32,963 bases of DNA from Desulforamulus aeronauticus DSM 10349 (GTDB taxonomy: Bacteria; Bacillota; Desulfotomaculia; Desulfotomaculales; Desulfotomaculaceae): positions 1-32,963 of the forward strand of contig NZ_FRAR01000032.1 in assembly GCF_900142375.1 (NCBI RefSeq), given 5' to 3'. Below the pieces are notes generated by a model. The model saw nothing but the letters and a program-made list of their open reading frames with translations. It did no database searches and was not told where the DNA came from. The position numbers and the translations under genes were made by a program. This document shows, piece after piece, positions 1-7,812 of the stretch. Numbering within the stretch: position 1 is the first letter of the stretch; each line of letters begins with the position of its first letter.

Positions 1-11
1 AGCATAAGATT

Positions 12-127
12 TCTGGTGGCGATACCGGAGGGGGTACACCTGTTCCCATCCCGAACACAGCAGTTAAGCCCTTCAGGGCCGATGGTACTTGGGACGCAAG
101 TCCCTGGGAGAGTAGGTCGTCGCCAGA
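12..127 (+). rRNA. rrf: 5S ribosomal RNA
   Basis: A complete 5S rRNA of about 116 nt. The ends TCTGGTGGCGAT and GTCGCCAGA pair as helix I, and the conserved CCATCCCGAACAC block is present near the start. It is presumably the last gene of an rRNA operon whose 16S and 23S genes lie before the window. A hairpin terminator follows directly. Confidence 0.97.
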
Positions 128-137
128 TTAATTTTAA

Positions 138-175
138 AAAGGCTCACAGTTAAGCATAACTGCTGAGCTTTTTAT
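138..175 (+). terminator. rho-independent terminator of the rRNA operon
   Basis: The stem GCTCA-CAGTTA / TAACTG-C-TGAGC (about 142-169, loop AGCA) is followed by a T-rich tract. It lies just after the 5S gene. Confidence 0.85.
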
Positions 176-188
176 TTTGCCTAAAAAC

Positions 189-258
189 GTAGGGGCGACC
201 TTTGGTCGTCCGCAGGGGTGTTAGCACAGTCCTACGGACGACCAAAGGTCGCCCCTAC
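189..258. repeat. long palindromic intergenic repeat
   Basis: Two 24-nt arms (189-212 and 235-258) are perfect inverted complements around a 22-nt centre. Each arm is also nearly self-complementary (GGCGACC-TTT-GGTCGTCC), so the element could fold as a four-arm cruciform. It looks like a dispersed bacterial palindromic repeat of the GTAGGGGCGACC type. On the minus strand it is followed by TTTTT and so could also terminate ychF. Confidence 0.8.
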
Positions 259-271
259 AAAAATTATTCAA

Positions 272-1375
272 TTAAACATTAAATCGGAAGTGCATGATAT
301 CTCCATCCTGCACGACATATTCTTTACCTTCTAAACGTACTTTGCCTCTCTCTTTGGCTTGTACCATAGAACCGGAGGTAACCAAGTCTTGATAAGAAAC
401 AACCTCAGCTCGAATAAAGCCACGTTCAAAGTCGGTATGAATAACGCCAGCTGCTTGGGGAGCCTTGGTGTCTGCTGTTACCGTCCAGGCTCTTACTTCT
501 TGCACGCCGGCGGTGAAATAGGTGCGTAGACCTAGTAGTTCATAAGAGGCGCGAATTAATTTATCCAGTCCAGATTCCTCTAGTCCCAGCTCCTCCAGAA
601 ACAATTGTTTTTCGTCCCCTTGTAATTCAGCAATTTCAGACTCCAATTTGGCAGAAACAGGAACCACAGTGGCGTTCTCCAGGGCAGCAAGGCTCTTAAC
701 CTGTTGAAAAAATACATTTTCTTCTAAATCAATCAAATCATTCTCTCCAACATTGGTTATATAGATGATTGGCTTAATTGTTAATAGATGAAAGAACCTT
801 ACTAATTTCATTTCTTCATCAGTAAACGAAATGCTTCTAGCTGGTTTACCCTGGGTCAGGGCTTCATCCAATATTCGTTGGATTAATTGATATTCCATTT
901 TAGCTTGCTTATCCTGGGACTTGAGTTTGCTGGACAGACGCTCCTGGCGGCGTTCCAGGCTTTCTAGGTCGGCTAAAACGAGTTCTAAGTTAATGACTTC
1001 GATATCGTTAAGGGGATCCACTTTCCCGGCCACGTGAGTAATATCATCATCGATAAAGCAACGAACCACCTGAGCGATTGCATCTACTTCCCGAATATGA
1101 GACAAGAATTTATTGCCTAAGCCCTCACCACGGCTGGCACCTTTTACTAAACCTGCTATATCAACAAATTCAAATGTAGTGGGAACGGTTTTTTTGGGTA
1201 CTACCAGTTCTGTTAGCTTGTCTAAGCGATTATCCGGAACAGTTACGACTCCTACGTTTGGTTCAATGGTACAAAAGGGATAGTTGGCAGATTCAGCACC
1301 TGCTTGGGTAATGGCATTAAATAAGGTAGACTTTCCGACATTGGGTAACCCAACGATGCCGCATTTTAAAGACAT
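272..1375 (-). CDS. ychF: redox-regulated ATPase YchF (OLA1 family)
   Basis: This 367-residue protein is full length for YchF, a translation-factor-type P-loop ATPase that binds ribosomes and takes part in stress responses. The G1 motif GLPNVGKST is at residues 9-17 and DIAGLVKGASRGEGLGN is the G3 region. The G4-like motif is NVGE instead of NKxD, which is the known reason the family prefers ATP. A TGS domain ends the protein (GVIHTDFERGFIRAEV). The ATG is preceded on the minus strand by AAGGAGCG. It stands alone, convergent with the rRNA operon. Confidence 0.97.
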   Translation of the reverse strand: MSLKCGIVGLPNVGKSTLFNAITQAGAESANYPFCTIEPNVGVVTVPDNRLDKLTELVVPKKTVPTTFEFVDIAGLVKGASRGEGLGNKFLSHIREVDAIAQVVRCFIDDDITHVAGKVDPLNDIEVINLELVLADLESLERRQERLSSKLKSQDKQAKMEYQLIQRILDEALTQGKPARSISFTDEEMKLVRFFHLLTIKPIIYITNVGENDLIDLEENVFFQQVKSLAALENATVVPVSAKLESEIAELQGDEKQLFLEELGLEESGLDKLIRASYELLGLRTYFTAGVQEVRAWTVTADTKAPQAAGVIHTDFERGFIRAEVVSYQDLVTSGSMVQAKERGKVRLEGKEYVVQDGDIMHFRFNV

Positions 1376-1463
1376 TCTTTTTCGCTCCTTGCATGATTTA
1401 AATTAGCACACCCTTAAAAGTATAGTGATTAAGAACCGGTAAGGCAAGTAAAATAGCAGATTA

Positions 1464-1495
1464 AATCCCCCACGGTTTAACCACTGTGGGGGATT
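1464..1495 (-). terminator. terminator of the HPP gene
   Basis: Arms AATCCCCCAC (1464-1473) and GTGGGGGATT (1486-1495) form a perfect 10-bp stem just past the stop codon of the HPP-family gene. The tract after it on the minus strand is only moderately T-rich. Confidence 0.65.
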
Positions 1496-1501
1496 CTGAT
1501 T

Positions 1502-2068
1502 TTAAAACCAAAATTGTGGATATTTTCTTTGCGAAGAACAGTTATTAACTAAAACAGCGATCAGTACTAGCAGGAAGGCACCCAATCCTACCGGTGAAAG
1601 AATATAGTCAAAGTTTTGACCGGTGTAGACGGCCACAAAGGCGGTGGCACCCCCGGGTGGGTGCAGGGTATGGGTCATATTCATGAAAAAAATTGCCAAG
1701 GTCACTGCTAAGGCAATGGTCCACCATTGATTACCTAGCCATTGATAAACAACAACCCCTGCAGTGGCGGATACCAAATGACCACCTATGACATTGCGTG
1801 GTTGTGCCATTGGAACCTGACAGGCTGCATACAGTAGGACCGCGGAGGCACCTAAAGATGGAACCAATAAGGGGATATTATAGTAGGTATTTAAGATGGC
1901 AATTAGGCTAATGCCCAAAAAACTGCCAACAGCAGTTAGTAGATGGCTTTTTAAGTTAACGGTCTTATGGGCGGGGCAATTTCCTCCCCGCATTTTACAT
2001 ATGTAGGATTTAAGATTTTCTTGTGCTGAAGAATGCTTTGTTACCTCAAGGGTTTTGCTTTGTGCCAA
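1502..2068 (-). CDS. HPP-family integral membrane protein
   Basis: A 188-residue membrane protein of the HPP family (Pfam HPP). The family signatures PSLGASAVLLYAACQVPMAQ and, near residue 136, HTLHPPGGATA are both present. There are about four hydrophobic membrane segments between residues 40 and 175, after a polar N-terminal tail containing CxxxxGGNCP. Plant and cyanobacterial members have been linked to nitrite transport, but the substrate here is unknown. The start is TTG at 2066-2068, chosen because GGAGGT lies 8 nt upstream and no better in-frame start exists. It is divergent from the flavodiiron operon, so the two share the 2069-2291 promoter region. Confidence 0.88.
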   Translation of the reverse strand: MAQSKTLEVTKHSSAQENLKSYICKMRGGNCPAHKTVNLKSHLLTAVGSFLGISLIAILNTYYNIPLLVPSLGASAVLLYAACQVPMAQPRNVIGGHLVSATAGVVVYQWLGNQWWTIALAVTLAIFFMNMTHTLHPPGGATAFVAVYTGQNFDYILSPVGLGAFLLVLIAVLVNNCSSQRKYPQFWF

Positions 2069-2291
2069 ACTTATGCACCTCCAGAAGTAGTTTACTATTG
2101 ATTGAAATAATAAGCAGTTATGCTTATCACAGTTTAGATGTCATATGCCTGACCATAAGTATCCAAAAAATTTTACAAATTTATCATATTTTTGTAATGA
2201 AAAAATGGTAAACTAATCAGAAGTTAATGTAACATAAATTTGCGTGATAAGTTTGCCGAGCTAGGGAATGATAAGATGTGAGGTGAAGGAT

Positions 2292-3503
2292 ATGTTTCAA
2301 ATTAAAGACAAAATATATTGGGTCGGTTATAAGGACTGGGATTTAAAAAAATTTCATGGGGATGAATATTCTACCCACCGGGGCTCTTCTTACAATTCTT
2401 ATATGATAGCAGATGAGAAAATTGCCTTAGTCGATACCGTTTGGACACCTTACCATGAAGGTTTTGTTGAGGAAATTGACAAGATGTTTGGCCTAGATAA
2501 AATCGACTTAATTGTGGTTAACCATTGTGAAGTGGATCATGCAGGTAGTTTGCTATACTTGATGGAAAAAATACCGAATACCCCGATTTATTGTACCAAA
2601 AAAGGCGCCGAAATGATGAAGAAGCATTATCATCAAGATTGGAACTTCCAAACGGTGAAAACGGGTGACAGTGTGGATCTGGGGCAATATAAATTAGTGT
2701 TTGTCGAAGCGCCCATGCTGCACTGGCCGGATACTATGATGACGTATGTCCAAGGAGCAAATCTTCTTCTATCGAACGATCCCTTTGGACAACACCTGGT
2801 CTCACCCTATTATTTTAATGATCAAGTGAACCAGGGAGAATTATATTATGAGGCAACAAAGTATTACGCCAACATTATTACACCTTTTAACAAATTGGTG
2901 AAAGCCAAAATTAATGAATTAAAAGCTTTAAATCTGCCCATAGACATGATTGCTCCCAGTCATGGTGTTATCTGGCGAGATAACCCAATGCAAATTGTTG
3001 AACAATATGAGGCATGGGCCAGCAATTATCATGATGGTTCGGTGACAATTTTATATGATACTATGTGGGGTGCCACCAAGAAAATGGCGCTGGCTATAGC
3101 CCGTGGTTTAGAGAGCCAGGGTGTACCAGCCAAAGTAATTAACACCGCCAAATTTGATAAGAATGACATTATTACGGAAGTGTTCCGGTCCAAGGGAATT
3201 ATTGTAGGAAGTTCTACCATTAATAACGGTATTCTTTCCTCGATGGCTGCTATCCTAGAAATTATTAAGGGTCTCAAGTTTAAAGAAAAAATAGCGGCTA
3301 CCTTTGGCTCCTATGGTTGGAGCGGTGAAGCGACAAAGATTATTGAAGAGTGGCTGAAGAACTCCGGTTTTGAGATTGTGCAGGAGCCAAAGAAATTCCT
3401 TTGGGATCCCACCGGAGAAGAACTAGAAGAATGTATCCTCTTTGGGGAGGAGTTTGCTGCGAAGATAAAATCATTTATCGCACCGGAACGGACGGTGAAA
3501 TAA
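2292..3503 (+). CDS. fprA: FprA-type flavodiiron protein (A-type flavoprotein)
   Basis: A cytoplasmic flavodiiron protein of about 403 residues that reduces O2 to water and/or NO to N2O. An N-terminal metallo-beta-lactamase-like domain carries the diiron ligands: HCEVDHAG (His78, Glu80, Asp82, His83), His144 in MLHWPD, Asp163 in SNDPFG and His224 in PSHG. A C-terminal flavodoxin domain for FMN follows (ILYDTMWGATKKMA, residues about 253-403). I chose the ATG at 2292 because GAGGTG lies 6 nt upstream; an in-frame ATG at 2268 has no well-spaced site. It is the first gene of an operon with a ferritin-like protein (2-nt gap) and rubredoxin, the usual electron donor. Confidence 0.95.
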   Translation: MFQIKDKIYWVGYKDWDLKKFHGDEYSTHRGSSYNSYMIADEKIALVDTVWTPYHEGFVEEIDKMFGLDKIDLIVVNHCEVDHAGSLLYLMEKIPNTPIYCTKKGAEMMKKHYHQDWNFQTVKTGDSVDLGQYKLVFVEAPMLHWPDTMMTYVQGANLLLSNDPFGQHLVSPYYFNDQVNQGELYYEATKYYANIITPFNKLVKAKINELKALNLPIDMIAPSHGVIWRDNPMQIVEQYEAWASNYHDGSVTILYDTMWGATKKMALAIARGLESQGVPAKVINTAKFDKNDIITEVFRSKGIIVGSSTINNGILSSMAAILEIIKGLKFKEKIAATFGSYGWSGEATKIIEEWLKNSGFEIVQEPKKFLWDPTGEELEECILFGEEFAAKIKSFIAPERTVK

Positions 3504-3505
3504 CA

Positions 3506-4030
3506 ATGAGTGAAAACTGCCTGAACCTTTCTACTATCGTTGAATTAGCGGCTGGTAATAGTGAGAAAGGGGTGCAATACTATAGAAAGATGAAGGAGAA
3601 TGCCGAGGATCCCATTGCTCGAGAGATCTTTCACCGCCTAGCGGAGGAAGAAGAGGAGGAGCGGCGTGCTCTTCTTAAGGTGGCGCAAATAGAAGCTACC
3701 AAAGGGCAGATAAATCTTGATGAAAAGACCTACTGTTATTTATGTGCCCTGGGAGATGAATTGAATTTCCCTCATGATGATACTAAAATATTTACAGCTA
3801 TAAATCCCCGGGAGGCCTTTGAGATAGGTATTGAAGCGAAGAAGGATGGCATTCTACTGTACCATGAGTTTCTACAAAGGTGTGTTTCTAACGAAGCGAA
3901 GAATATTTTGCTCCATTTAATTGAAAGTGAACAAATGCACCTGTTGGAACTGCGGGATACGATGTATGAAATCTGTCCAGATGGATGTAAGTATTACCAT
4001 AAAAATGGTAATACTGTGGCTAGGGGATAA
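3506..4030 (+). CDS. ferritin-like / rubrerythrin-family protein
   Basis: A 174-residue four-helix protein of the ferritin/rubrerythrin superfamily. Helix pairs around residues 6-50 and 100-160 carry glutamate-rich segments (RLAEEEEEERRALL) and an ExxH motif (ESEQMHLLEL), as expected for a carboxylate-bridged diiron site. It has no C-terminal rubredoxin domain, and rubredoxin is encoded separately next door. The C-terminus carries EICPDGC. The ATG at 3506 starts 2 nt after the fprA stop, so translation is probably coupled; the ribosome site is weak (GGTGA). A peroxide or oxygen-defence role is inferred from family and context. Confidence 0.82.
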   Translation: MSENCLNLSTIVELAAGNSEKGVQYYRKMKENAEDPIAREIFHRLAEEEEEERRALLKVAQIEATKGQINLDEKTYCYLCALGDELNFPHDDTKIFTAINPREAFEIGIEAKKDGILLYHEFLQRCVSNEAKNILLHLIESEQMHLLELRDTMYEICPDGCKYYHKNGNTVARG

Positions 4031-4088
4031 ATATAAATAAAATCCCCCTAGTAAAGAACTATTTAAATATAAGGGAGGAGAGTGTATT

Positions 4089-4241
4089 ATGTCCAAGTAT
4101 GAATGTGTTTGCGGCTATATCTACGACCCCGCCAAAGGAGAAGGAGACATTCCGGCTGGTACTGCCTTTGAGGATCTGCCAGAGGACTATGTTTGTCCTG
4201 AATGTGGCTTAGGCAAAGATGCCTTTACCAAGGTTGAATAA
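4089..4241 (+). CDS. rubredoxin
   Basis: A 50-residue rubredoxin. Two cysteine pairs, CVCGYIYDP near residue 6 and [11 protein letters not shown] near residue 39, bind a single iron. It is expected to pass electrons to the flavodiiron and ferritin-like proteins upstream. The ATG follows GGGAGGAG by about 9 nt. The gap to the preceding gene is 58 nt with no terminator, so it is probably in the same operon. Confidence 0.96.
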   Translation: MSKYECVCGYIYDPAKGEGDIPAGTAFEDLPEDYVCPECGLGKDAFTKVE

Positions 4242-4267
4242 CGTATCAACTAAGTTGAAAAGAAAGA

Positions 4268-4298
4268 GGCTTGCGACCACAAAGTCGCAAGCCTTTTT
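4268..4298. terminator. bidirectional terminator between rubredoxin and hcp
   Basis: A perfect stem GGCTTGCGAC (4268-4277) / GTCGCAAGCC (4284-4293) is followed by TTTTT on the plus strand and by T-rich sequence on the minus strand. It serves both convergent genes. Confidence 0.9.
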
Positions 4299-4319
4299 AG
4301 TGAAATTGGAGAGCTGGGA

Positions 4320-5660
4320 TTAGCCCAGCATTTTAGCGAGATCAGCCTTAGCATCACCACTAATGAGCTGCAAGCCAAAAGCGTTTTGGAGAACTTCCAC
4401 CACGCCGGGAGCCAGGAAGGCCGGGGCGCTGGGACCAACGTACATGTTCTTAACACCTAGGCTAAAGAGGCCTAAGAGGATGGCTACAGCCTTCTGCTCA
4501 AACCAGGACAGTACAATGGTTAGAGGTAGATCATTAACACCGCAGTTGAAGGCTTCAGCCAAAGCCAGAGCGATCTTAACGGCAGAACCCGAGTTGTTGC
4601 ACTGGCCTAAGTCTAAGAAACGGGGAATGCCAGTTCCTTCGATCGTACCGAAGTCAACGTCATTAAACCGAAACTTACCGCAAGAAGTGGTCAGGATTAC
4701 GCAATCCTTGGGAATAGTCAGAGCTAGTTCTCTGTAGTAATCTCTGCCCTTGGTAGGAGCATCACAGCCGGCAATGACGAAGAAACGCTTGATTTTACCT
4801 GCTTTGACAGCTTCCACAATTTGAGGAGCAAGAGGGAGCACATTCAAGTGGTGAAAACCAGTGGTAAAGGTTTGAGTTTCTTCGGAGGAACCGTTAATTT
4901 TGGTAACTATTTTCTTCCACAGGCCATCAGCAGGAGCGCCGGGCAGAGAAAGAGCTTTTTCAATAACAGGAGCAAAATCCAGACCTTCAATCATTTGTAC
5001 ACCTTCCAGACCGGTGATGCCGTAGCAGAACATACGGTCAGCGTAGGTGGCATTGCCTCTAATGGGCATAATGCAGTTGGTGGTGGCCAGGATGGCACCG
5101 GGAAAAGCTTCGAATACCTGTCTTTGATCATACCAGGCTTTACCAACATTACCCTTCAGGTGTTTGAACTTATTCAACTCAGGGTAACCGTGGGCAGGCA
5201 GCATTTCGGAGTGGGTGTAAATATTAATGCCTTTGCCTTCGGTTTGTTTAAGCAGTTCTTTTAAAGCCAGTAGGTCGTGACCGGTAACCAGGATGCACTT
5301 GCCTTCTACTTTATCGTTAGTAACAGCCACGGGGGAAGGAATGCCCAGGGTGTCCAGATGGGCTTTATCCAATAAATCCATAGCCTTCACAGTGGCAGTA
5401 CCTACATTAAGAGCCATTTTAATAGTTTCATCCAGGTTAAAGCTAACGTTGGTCAGAGTGGAGAACAGAGCTTCTTCCATAATCTTATTGATTTCAGGAT
5501 CAGTGTAGCCCAGCTCTCTGGCATGGTAGGCGTAAGCTGCTACACCTTTTAGACCAAAAATAATGGTATCTTGTAAGCTGGCGATATTTTCATCTTTGCC
5601 GCATACACCAATTTTGGTGCAACCGCCTTTAGGGGTTTGTTCACACTGGTAGCAAAACAT
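4320..5660 (-). CDS. hcp: hybrid cluster protein (Hcp, short class III form)
   Basis: A hybrid cluster protein (annotated hydroxylamine reductase, also linked to NO reduction) of 446 residues, against about 550 for the usual class I protein. The N-terminal cluster motif is C3-x2-C6-x7-C14-x5-C20. All hybrid-cluster ligands can be aligned to those of the Desulfovibrio enzyme: His128, Glu152, Cys196, Cys299, Cys327, Cys354, Glu388 and Lys390. The missing ~110 residues lie between the N-terminal cysteines and the first ligand, the region absent in class III proteins, so this is a natural short form and not a truncation. AGGAGG precedes the ATG. It faces the flavodiiron operon, suggesting a shared role against nitrosative and oxidative stress. 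Confidence 0.94.
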   Translation of the reverse strand: MFCYQCEQTPKGGCTKIGVCGKDENIASLQDTIIFGLKGVAAYAYHARELGYTDPEINKIMEEALFSTLTNVSFNLDETIKMALNVGTATVKAMDLLDKAHLDTLGIPSPVAVTNDKVEGKCILVTGHDLLALKELLKQTEGKGINIYTHSEMLPAHGYPELNKFKHLKGNVGKAWYDQRQVFEAFPGAILATTNCIMPIRGNATYADRMFCYGITGLEGVQMIEGLDFAPVIEKALSLPGAPADGLWKKIVTKINGSSEETQTFTTGFHHLNVLPLAPQIVEAVKAGKIKRFFVIAGCDAPTKGRDYYRELALTIPKDCVILTTSCGKFRFNDVDFGTIEGTGIPRFLDLGQCNNSGSAVKIALALAEAFNCGVNDLPLTIVLSWFEQKAVAILLGLFSLGVKNMYVGPSAPAFLAPGVVEVLQNAFGLQLISGDAKADLAKMLG

Positions 5661-5891
5661 ATTTTCATCCTCCTATTTTGTCTAGTATTTTGTTCGGCCG
5701 TTATTGGGCCGCTTTTGTTGTCTGATAGTATCATACCGAAAGACAAGGCTGCAGGATGTGACTGTAGTCATGTAGGAGCTGTGATATTACTCACAGGGGG
5801 AGTGTTAGTTTTGACTAAATTAATGAAGGTTCTTTTAAAACAAAAATAATGGTCTTTGGCCTTGAGCCAGTGGCTTTAAAGAGCAAACAAA

Positions 5892-5911
5892 ATGACCCCG
5901 TAGGGGGTCAT
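5892..5911 (-). terminator. terminator of the THUMP methyltransferase gene
   Basis: ATGACCCC / GGGGTCAT with a short loop, followed on the minus strand by TTTTGTTT, 27 nt after the stop codon of the methyltransferase gene. Confidence 0.75.
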
Positions 5912-5938
5912 GAATCGCCAGGGTTTTTGAGAAACCTG

Positions 5939-7123
5939 CTATTCTCCCACAGGTTCACTTGGCGTTAGAGTTCCTTCTTCAATTCGTTTCGGACGAGGCG
6001 GGCGAGGGCCAATGTATTGATAATAGTTACATTCTACCCGACCGTTATAAAGCTTACGTTTTTTATCTGCAGGTTTTCCGAAATACCGCTCAAACTCCTC
6101 GAAGGAAGAGATAACAAAGCATGACCAATGATCCAAAGAACCGTAGGTCTGACTTAACTCTTCGGTGAGTTTTTTTACCTCGGCAAGTTCACCTAACCGT
6201 TGTCCATAGGGAGGGTTGGTAATGATGAAACCATATTTTTGTTTACTGCGCACCTTAGCTACGGGTACTCGTTGAAAGTGGATGGAATCTTCCACACTAG
6301 CCTGCTTTGCATGATAACGAGCCAGGCTTAACACTTCATCACTGATATCGGTGCCGTAAATGCGCAGTTTATTATCACGAATCTCGGATTCCAGAGCTTC
6401 TTTCCGGGCCTTAACCCATAAATCTTTGGCCAGGATGGGCCAGGCTTCTGCGGCGAAATTTCGGTTAATACCGGGGGCAATATTGTGCCCGATGAGGGCT
6501 GCCTCAATGGCAATGGTGCCAGAACCGCAAAAGGGGTCCAATAACACTCGGTCTGGATACCAGCGGGCAATGGACAAAAGTCCGGCAGCAAGGGTCTCCT
6601 TTAAAGGGGCCTGAGAGGATAATTTGCGGTATCCCCTTTTATGTAAACCTGCTCCACTGGTATCAATGGTCAGAGTAACCATGTCTTTGAGCAAAGCTAC
6701 TTCGATGGTGTAGCGTGGACCGGTTTCTTCAAACCAATCTTTTTTATAACGCTGCTTCATTTTTTCTACAATGGCTTTTTTTACAATGGCCTGGCAGTCT
6801 GGTACGCTGTGTAACTGAGACTTGATTGATTTTCCTTCCACAGGAAAGTTAGCGTCCTCGGGTAACCAATCTGGCCAGGGTAATGCCTTGGTTTGCTGGA
6901 ATAACTCCTCGAAGGTAGTGGCTTTAAATTCACCCATTTTTACCAGGACTCGGTCTGCCGAGCGCAGCCAAAGGTTGGTCCGGCAAATCGCTGCTTCATC
7001 CCCAAGGAAGGTTACCCTGCCATTTTCTACGGTAGTTTCATAGCCAAGCTTTTTCACTTCATGGGCCACAACGGCCTCTAAGCCAAAGGTAGCGGTCGCA
7101 ATAAGTTCAATTTTTTTGGTCAT
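5939..7123 (-). CDS. THUMP-domain class I SAM-dependent RNA methyltransferase
   Basis: A 394-residue enzyme of the RlmL/YpsC group that methylates guanine N2 in RNA, most likely 23S rRNA. An N-terminal THUMP RNA-binding region (residues about 1-160) precedes a Rossmann methyltransferase domain with motif I LLDPFCGSGTIAIEA near residue 195 and the catalytic motif ITNPPYGQRLGE near residue 300. The C-terminus is proline/arginine-rich (GPRPPRPKR). The ATG follows GGGGTACCT, a modest ribosome site. The exact target base cannot be read from the sequence. Confidence 0.92.
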   Translation of the reverse strand: MTKKIELIATATFGLEAVVAHEVKKLGYETTVENGRVTFLGDEAAICRTNLWLRSADRVLVKMGEFKATTFEELFQQTKALPWPDWLPEDANFPVEGKSIKSQLHSVPDCQAIVKKAIVEKMKQRYKKDWFEETGPRYTIEVALLKDMVTLTIDTSGAGLHKRGYRKLSSQAPLKETLAAGLLSIARWYPDRVLLDPFCGSGTIAIEAALIGHNIAPGINRNFAAEAWPILAKDLWVKARKEALESEIRDNKLRIYGTDISDEVLSLARYHAKQASVEDSIHFQRVPVAKVRSKQKYGFIITNPPYGQRLGELAEVKKLTEELSQTYGSLDHWSCFVISSFEEFERYFGKPADKKRKLYNGRVECNYYQYIGPRPPRPKRIEEGTLTPSEPVGE

Positions 7124-7344
7124 AGGTACCCCACATGTAATGTTTTTCCACTAAGTGATAATGTACCACGTCTGGGTCTTATTTATCAAGGCAAGTTAAT
7201 TTTTTGGCATATTGGATCGTAAACTTTTTGATATGCTAAGACGATACTTTTTAAACAATACAGTGAAATTTCAATTTTAAAGGATAATAGCATAAGAAAA
7301 ATTGTTCAATATAAGTTTTTCAGAGAAAAATTTGTATTTATGTA

Positions 7345-7373
7345 TTGAATCTCGCGAGAGGTTCTAGCATAAT
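7345..7373 (+). promoter_or_regulatory. candidate sigma-A promoter of the ferredoxin gene
   Basis: TTGAAT (7345-7350), a 17-nt spacer, and CATAAT (7368-7373) lie 60 nt before the ferredoxin start. The spacer contains the dyad CTCGCGAG. Confidence 0.5.
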
Positions 7374-7433
7374 TAAATTAGCCCAACTGGTTGTCTAACT
7401 GGGCACAAAAAATCAAAGGGAGGAACTGAAATC

Positions 7434-7625
7434 ATGTATTTAGTAGCTATTGACAGAGATAAGTGTGACGGCTGTGGCGCTTGTGCAGATGCTTGCCCTG
7501 CTGGTATCCTGGGAATGGTTGATGACGGCAAAGCTGACATCACCGGTGAAGCTGAAGAGTGCATGGGTTGTGAAACCTGTGTAGCTACCTGTCCCAACGA
7601 ATGCTACACCATTACTGAAATGTAA
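7434..7625 (+). CDS. 2[4Fe-4S] ferredoxin
   Basis: A 63-residue clostridial-type ferredoxin with two CxxCxxCxxxCP clusters (cysteines 11, 14, 17, 21 and 43, 46, 49, 53), each binding a low-potential [4Fe-4S] centre for electron transfer. The ATG is preceded by GGGAGGA at good spacing. The gene is monocistronic between its own promoter and a strong terminator. Confidence 0.96.
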   Translation: MYLVAIDRDKCDGCGACADACPAGILGMVDDGKADITGEAEECMGCETCVATCPNECYTITEM

Positions 7626-7640
7626 TAGTATCAACGAATA

Positions 7641-7675
7641 AAAACCGTCAGTTAAGATAACTGACGGTTTTTATT
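7641..7675 (+). terminator. terminator of the ferredoxin gene
   Basis: The perfect stem AAAACCGTCAGTTA / TAACTGACGGTTTT with loop AGA is followed by T-rich sequence. Confidence 0.93.
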
Positions 7676-7768
7676 TGTTTGTATCAGAAAATCACACATT
7701 AACCACACTCCATGGCAACCCAGTAGGATTGGTGTCGGAATAAAATGCTACAATTGTTAATATTTTAC

Positions 7769-7777
7769 TGGTATAAT
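7769..7777 (+). promoter_or_regulatory. extended -10 promoter element
   Basis: TG-G-TATAAT (7769-7777) is a consensus extended -10 box 36 nt before the start of the HTH/coiled-coil gene. No good -35 box is at the right distance, as is common for extended -10 promoters. Confidence 0.5.
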
Positions 7778-7812
7778 TTAACAAGACAAATCATAAAAAG
7801 GGGTGCCTTGAA

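Noticed and set aside
2023-2211. 62-codon plus-strand frame over the HPP gene start
   Set aside because: It lies partly antisense to the HPP gene, has no ribosome site and covers the divergent promoter region.
5637-5849. 70-codon plus-strand frame overlapping the hcp start, with a C-terminal hydrophobic segment
   Set aside because: Its first ATG lies inside hcp and no ribosome site precedes any internal start. It occupies the hcp promoter region. A real small membrane protein is possible but not supported.
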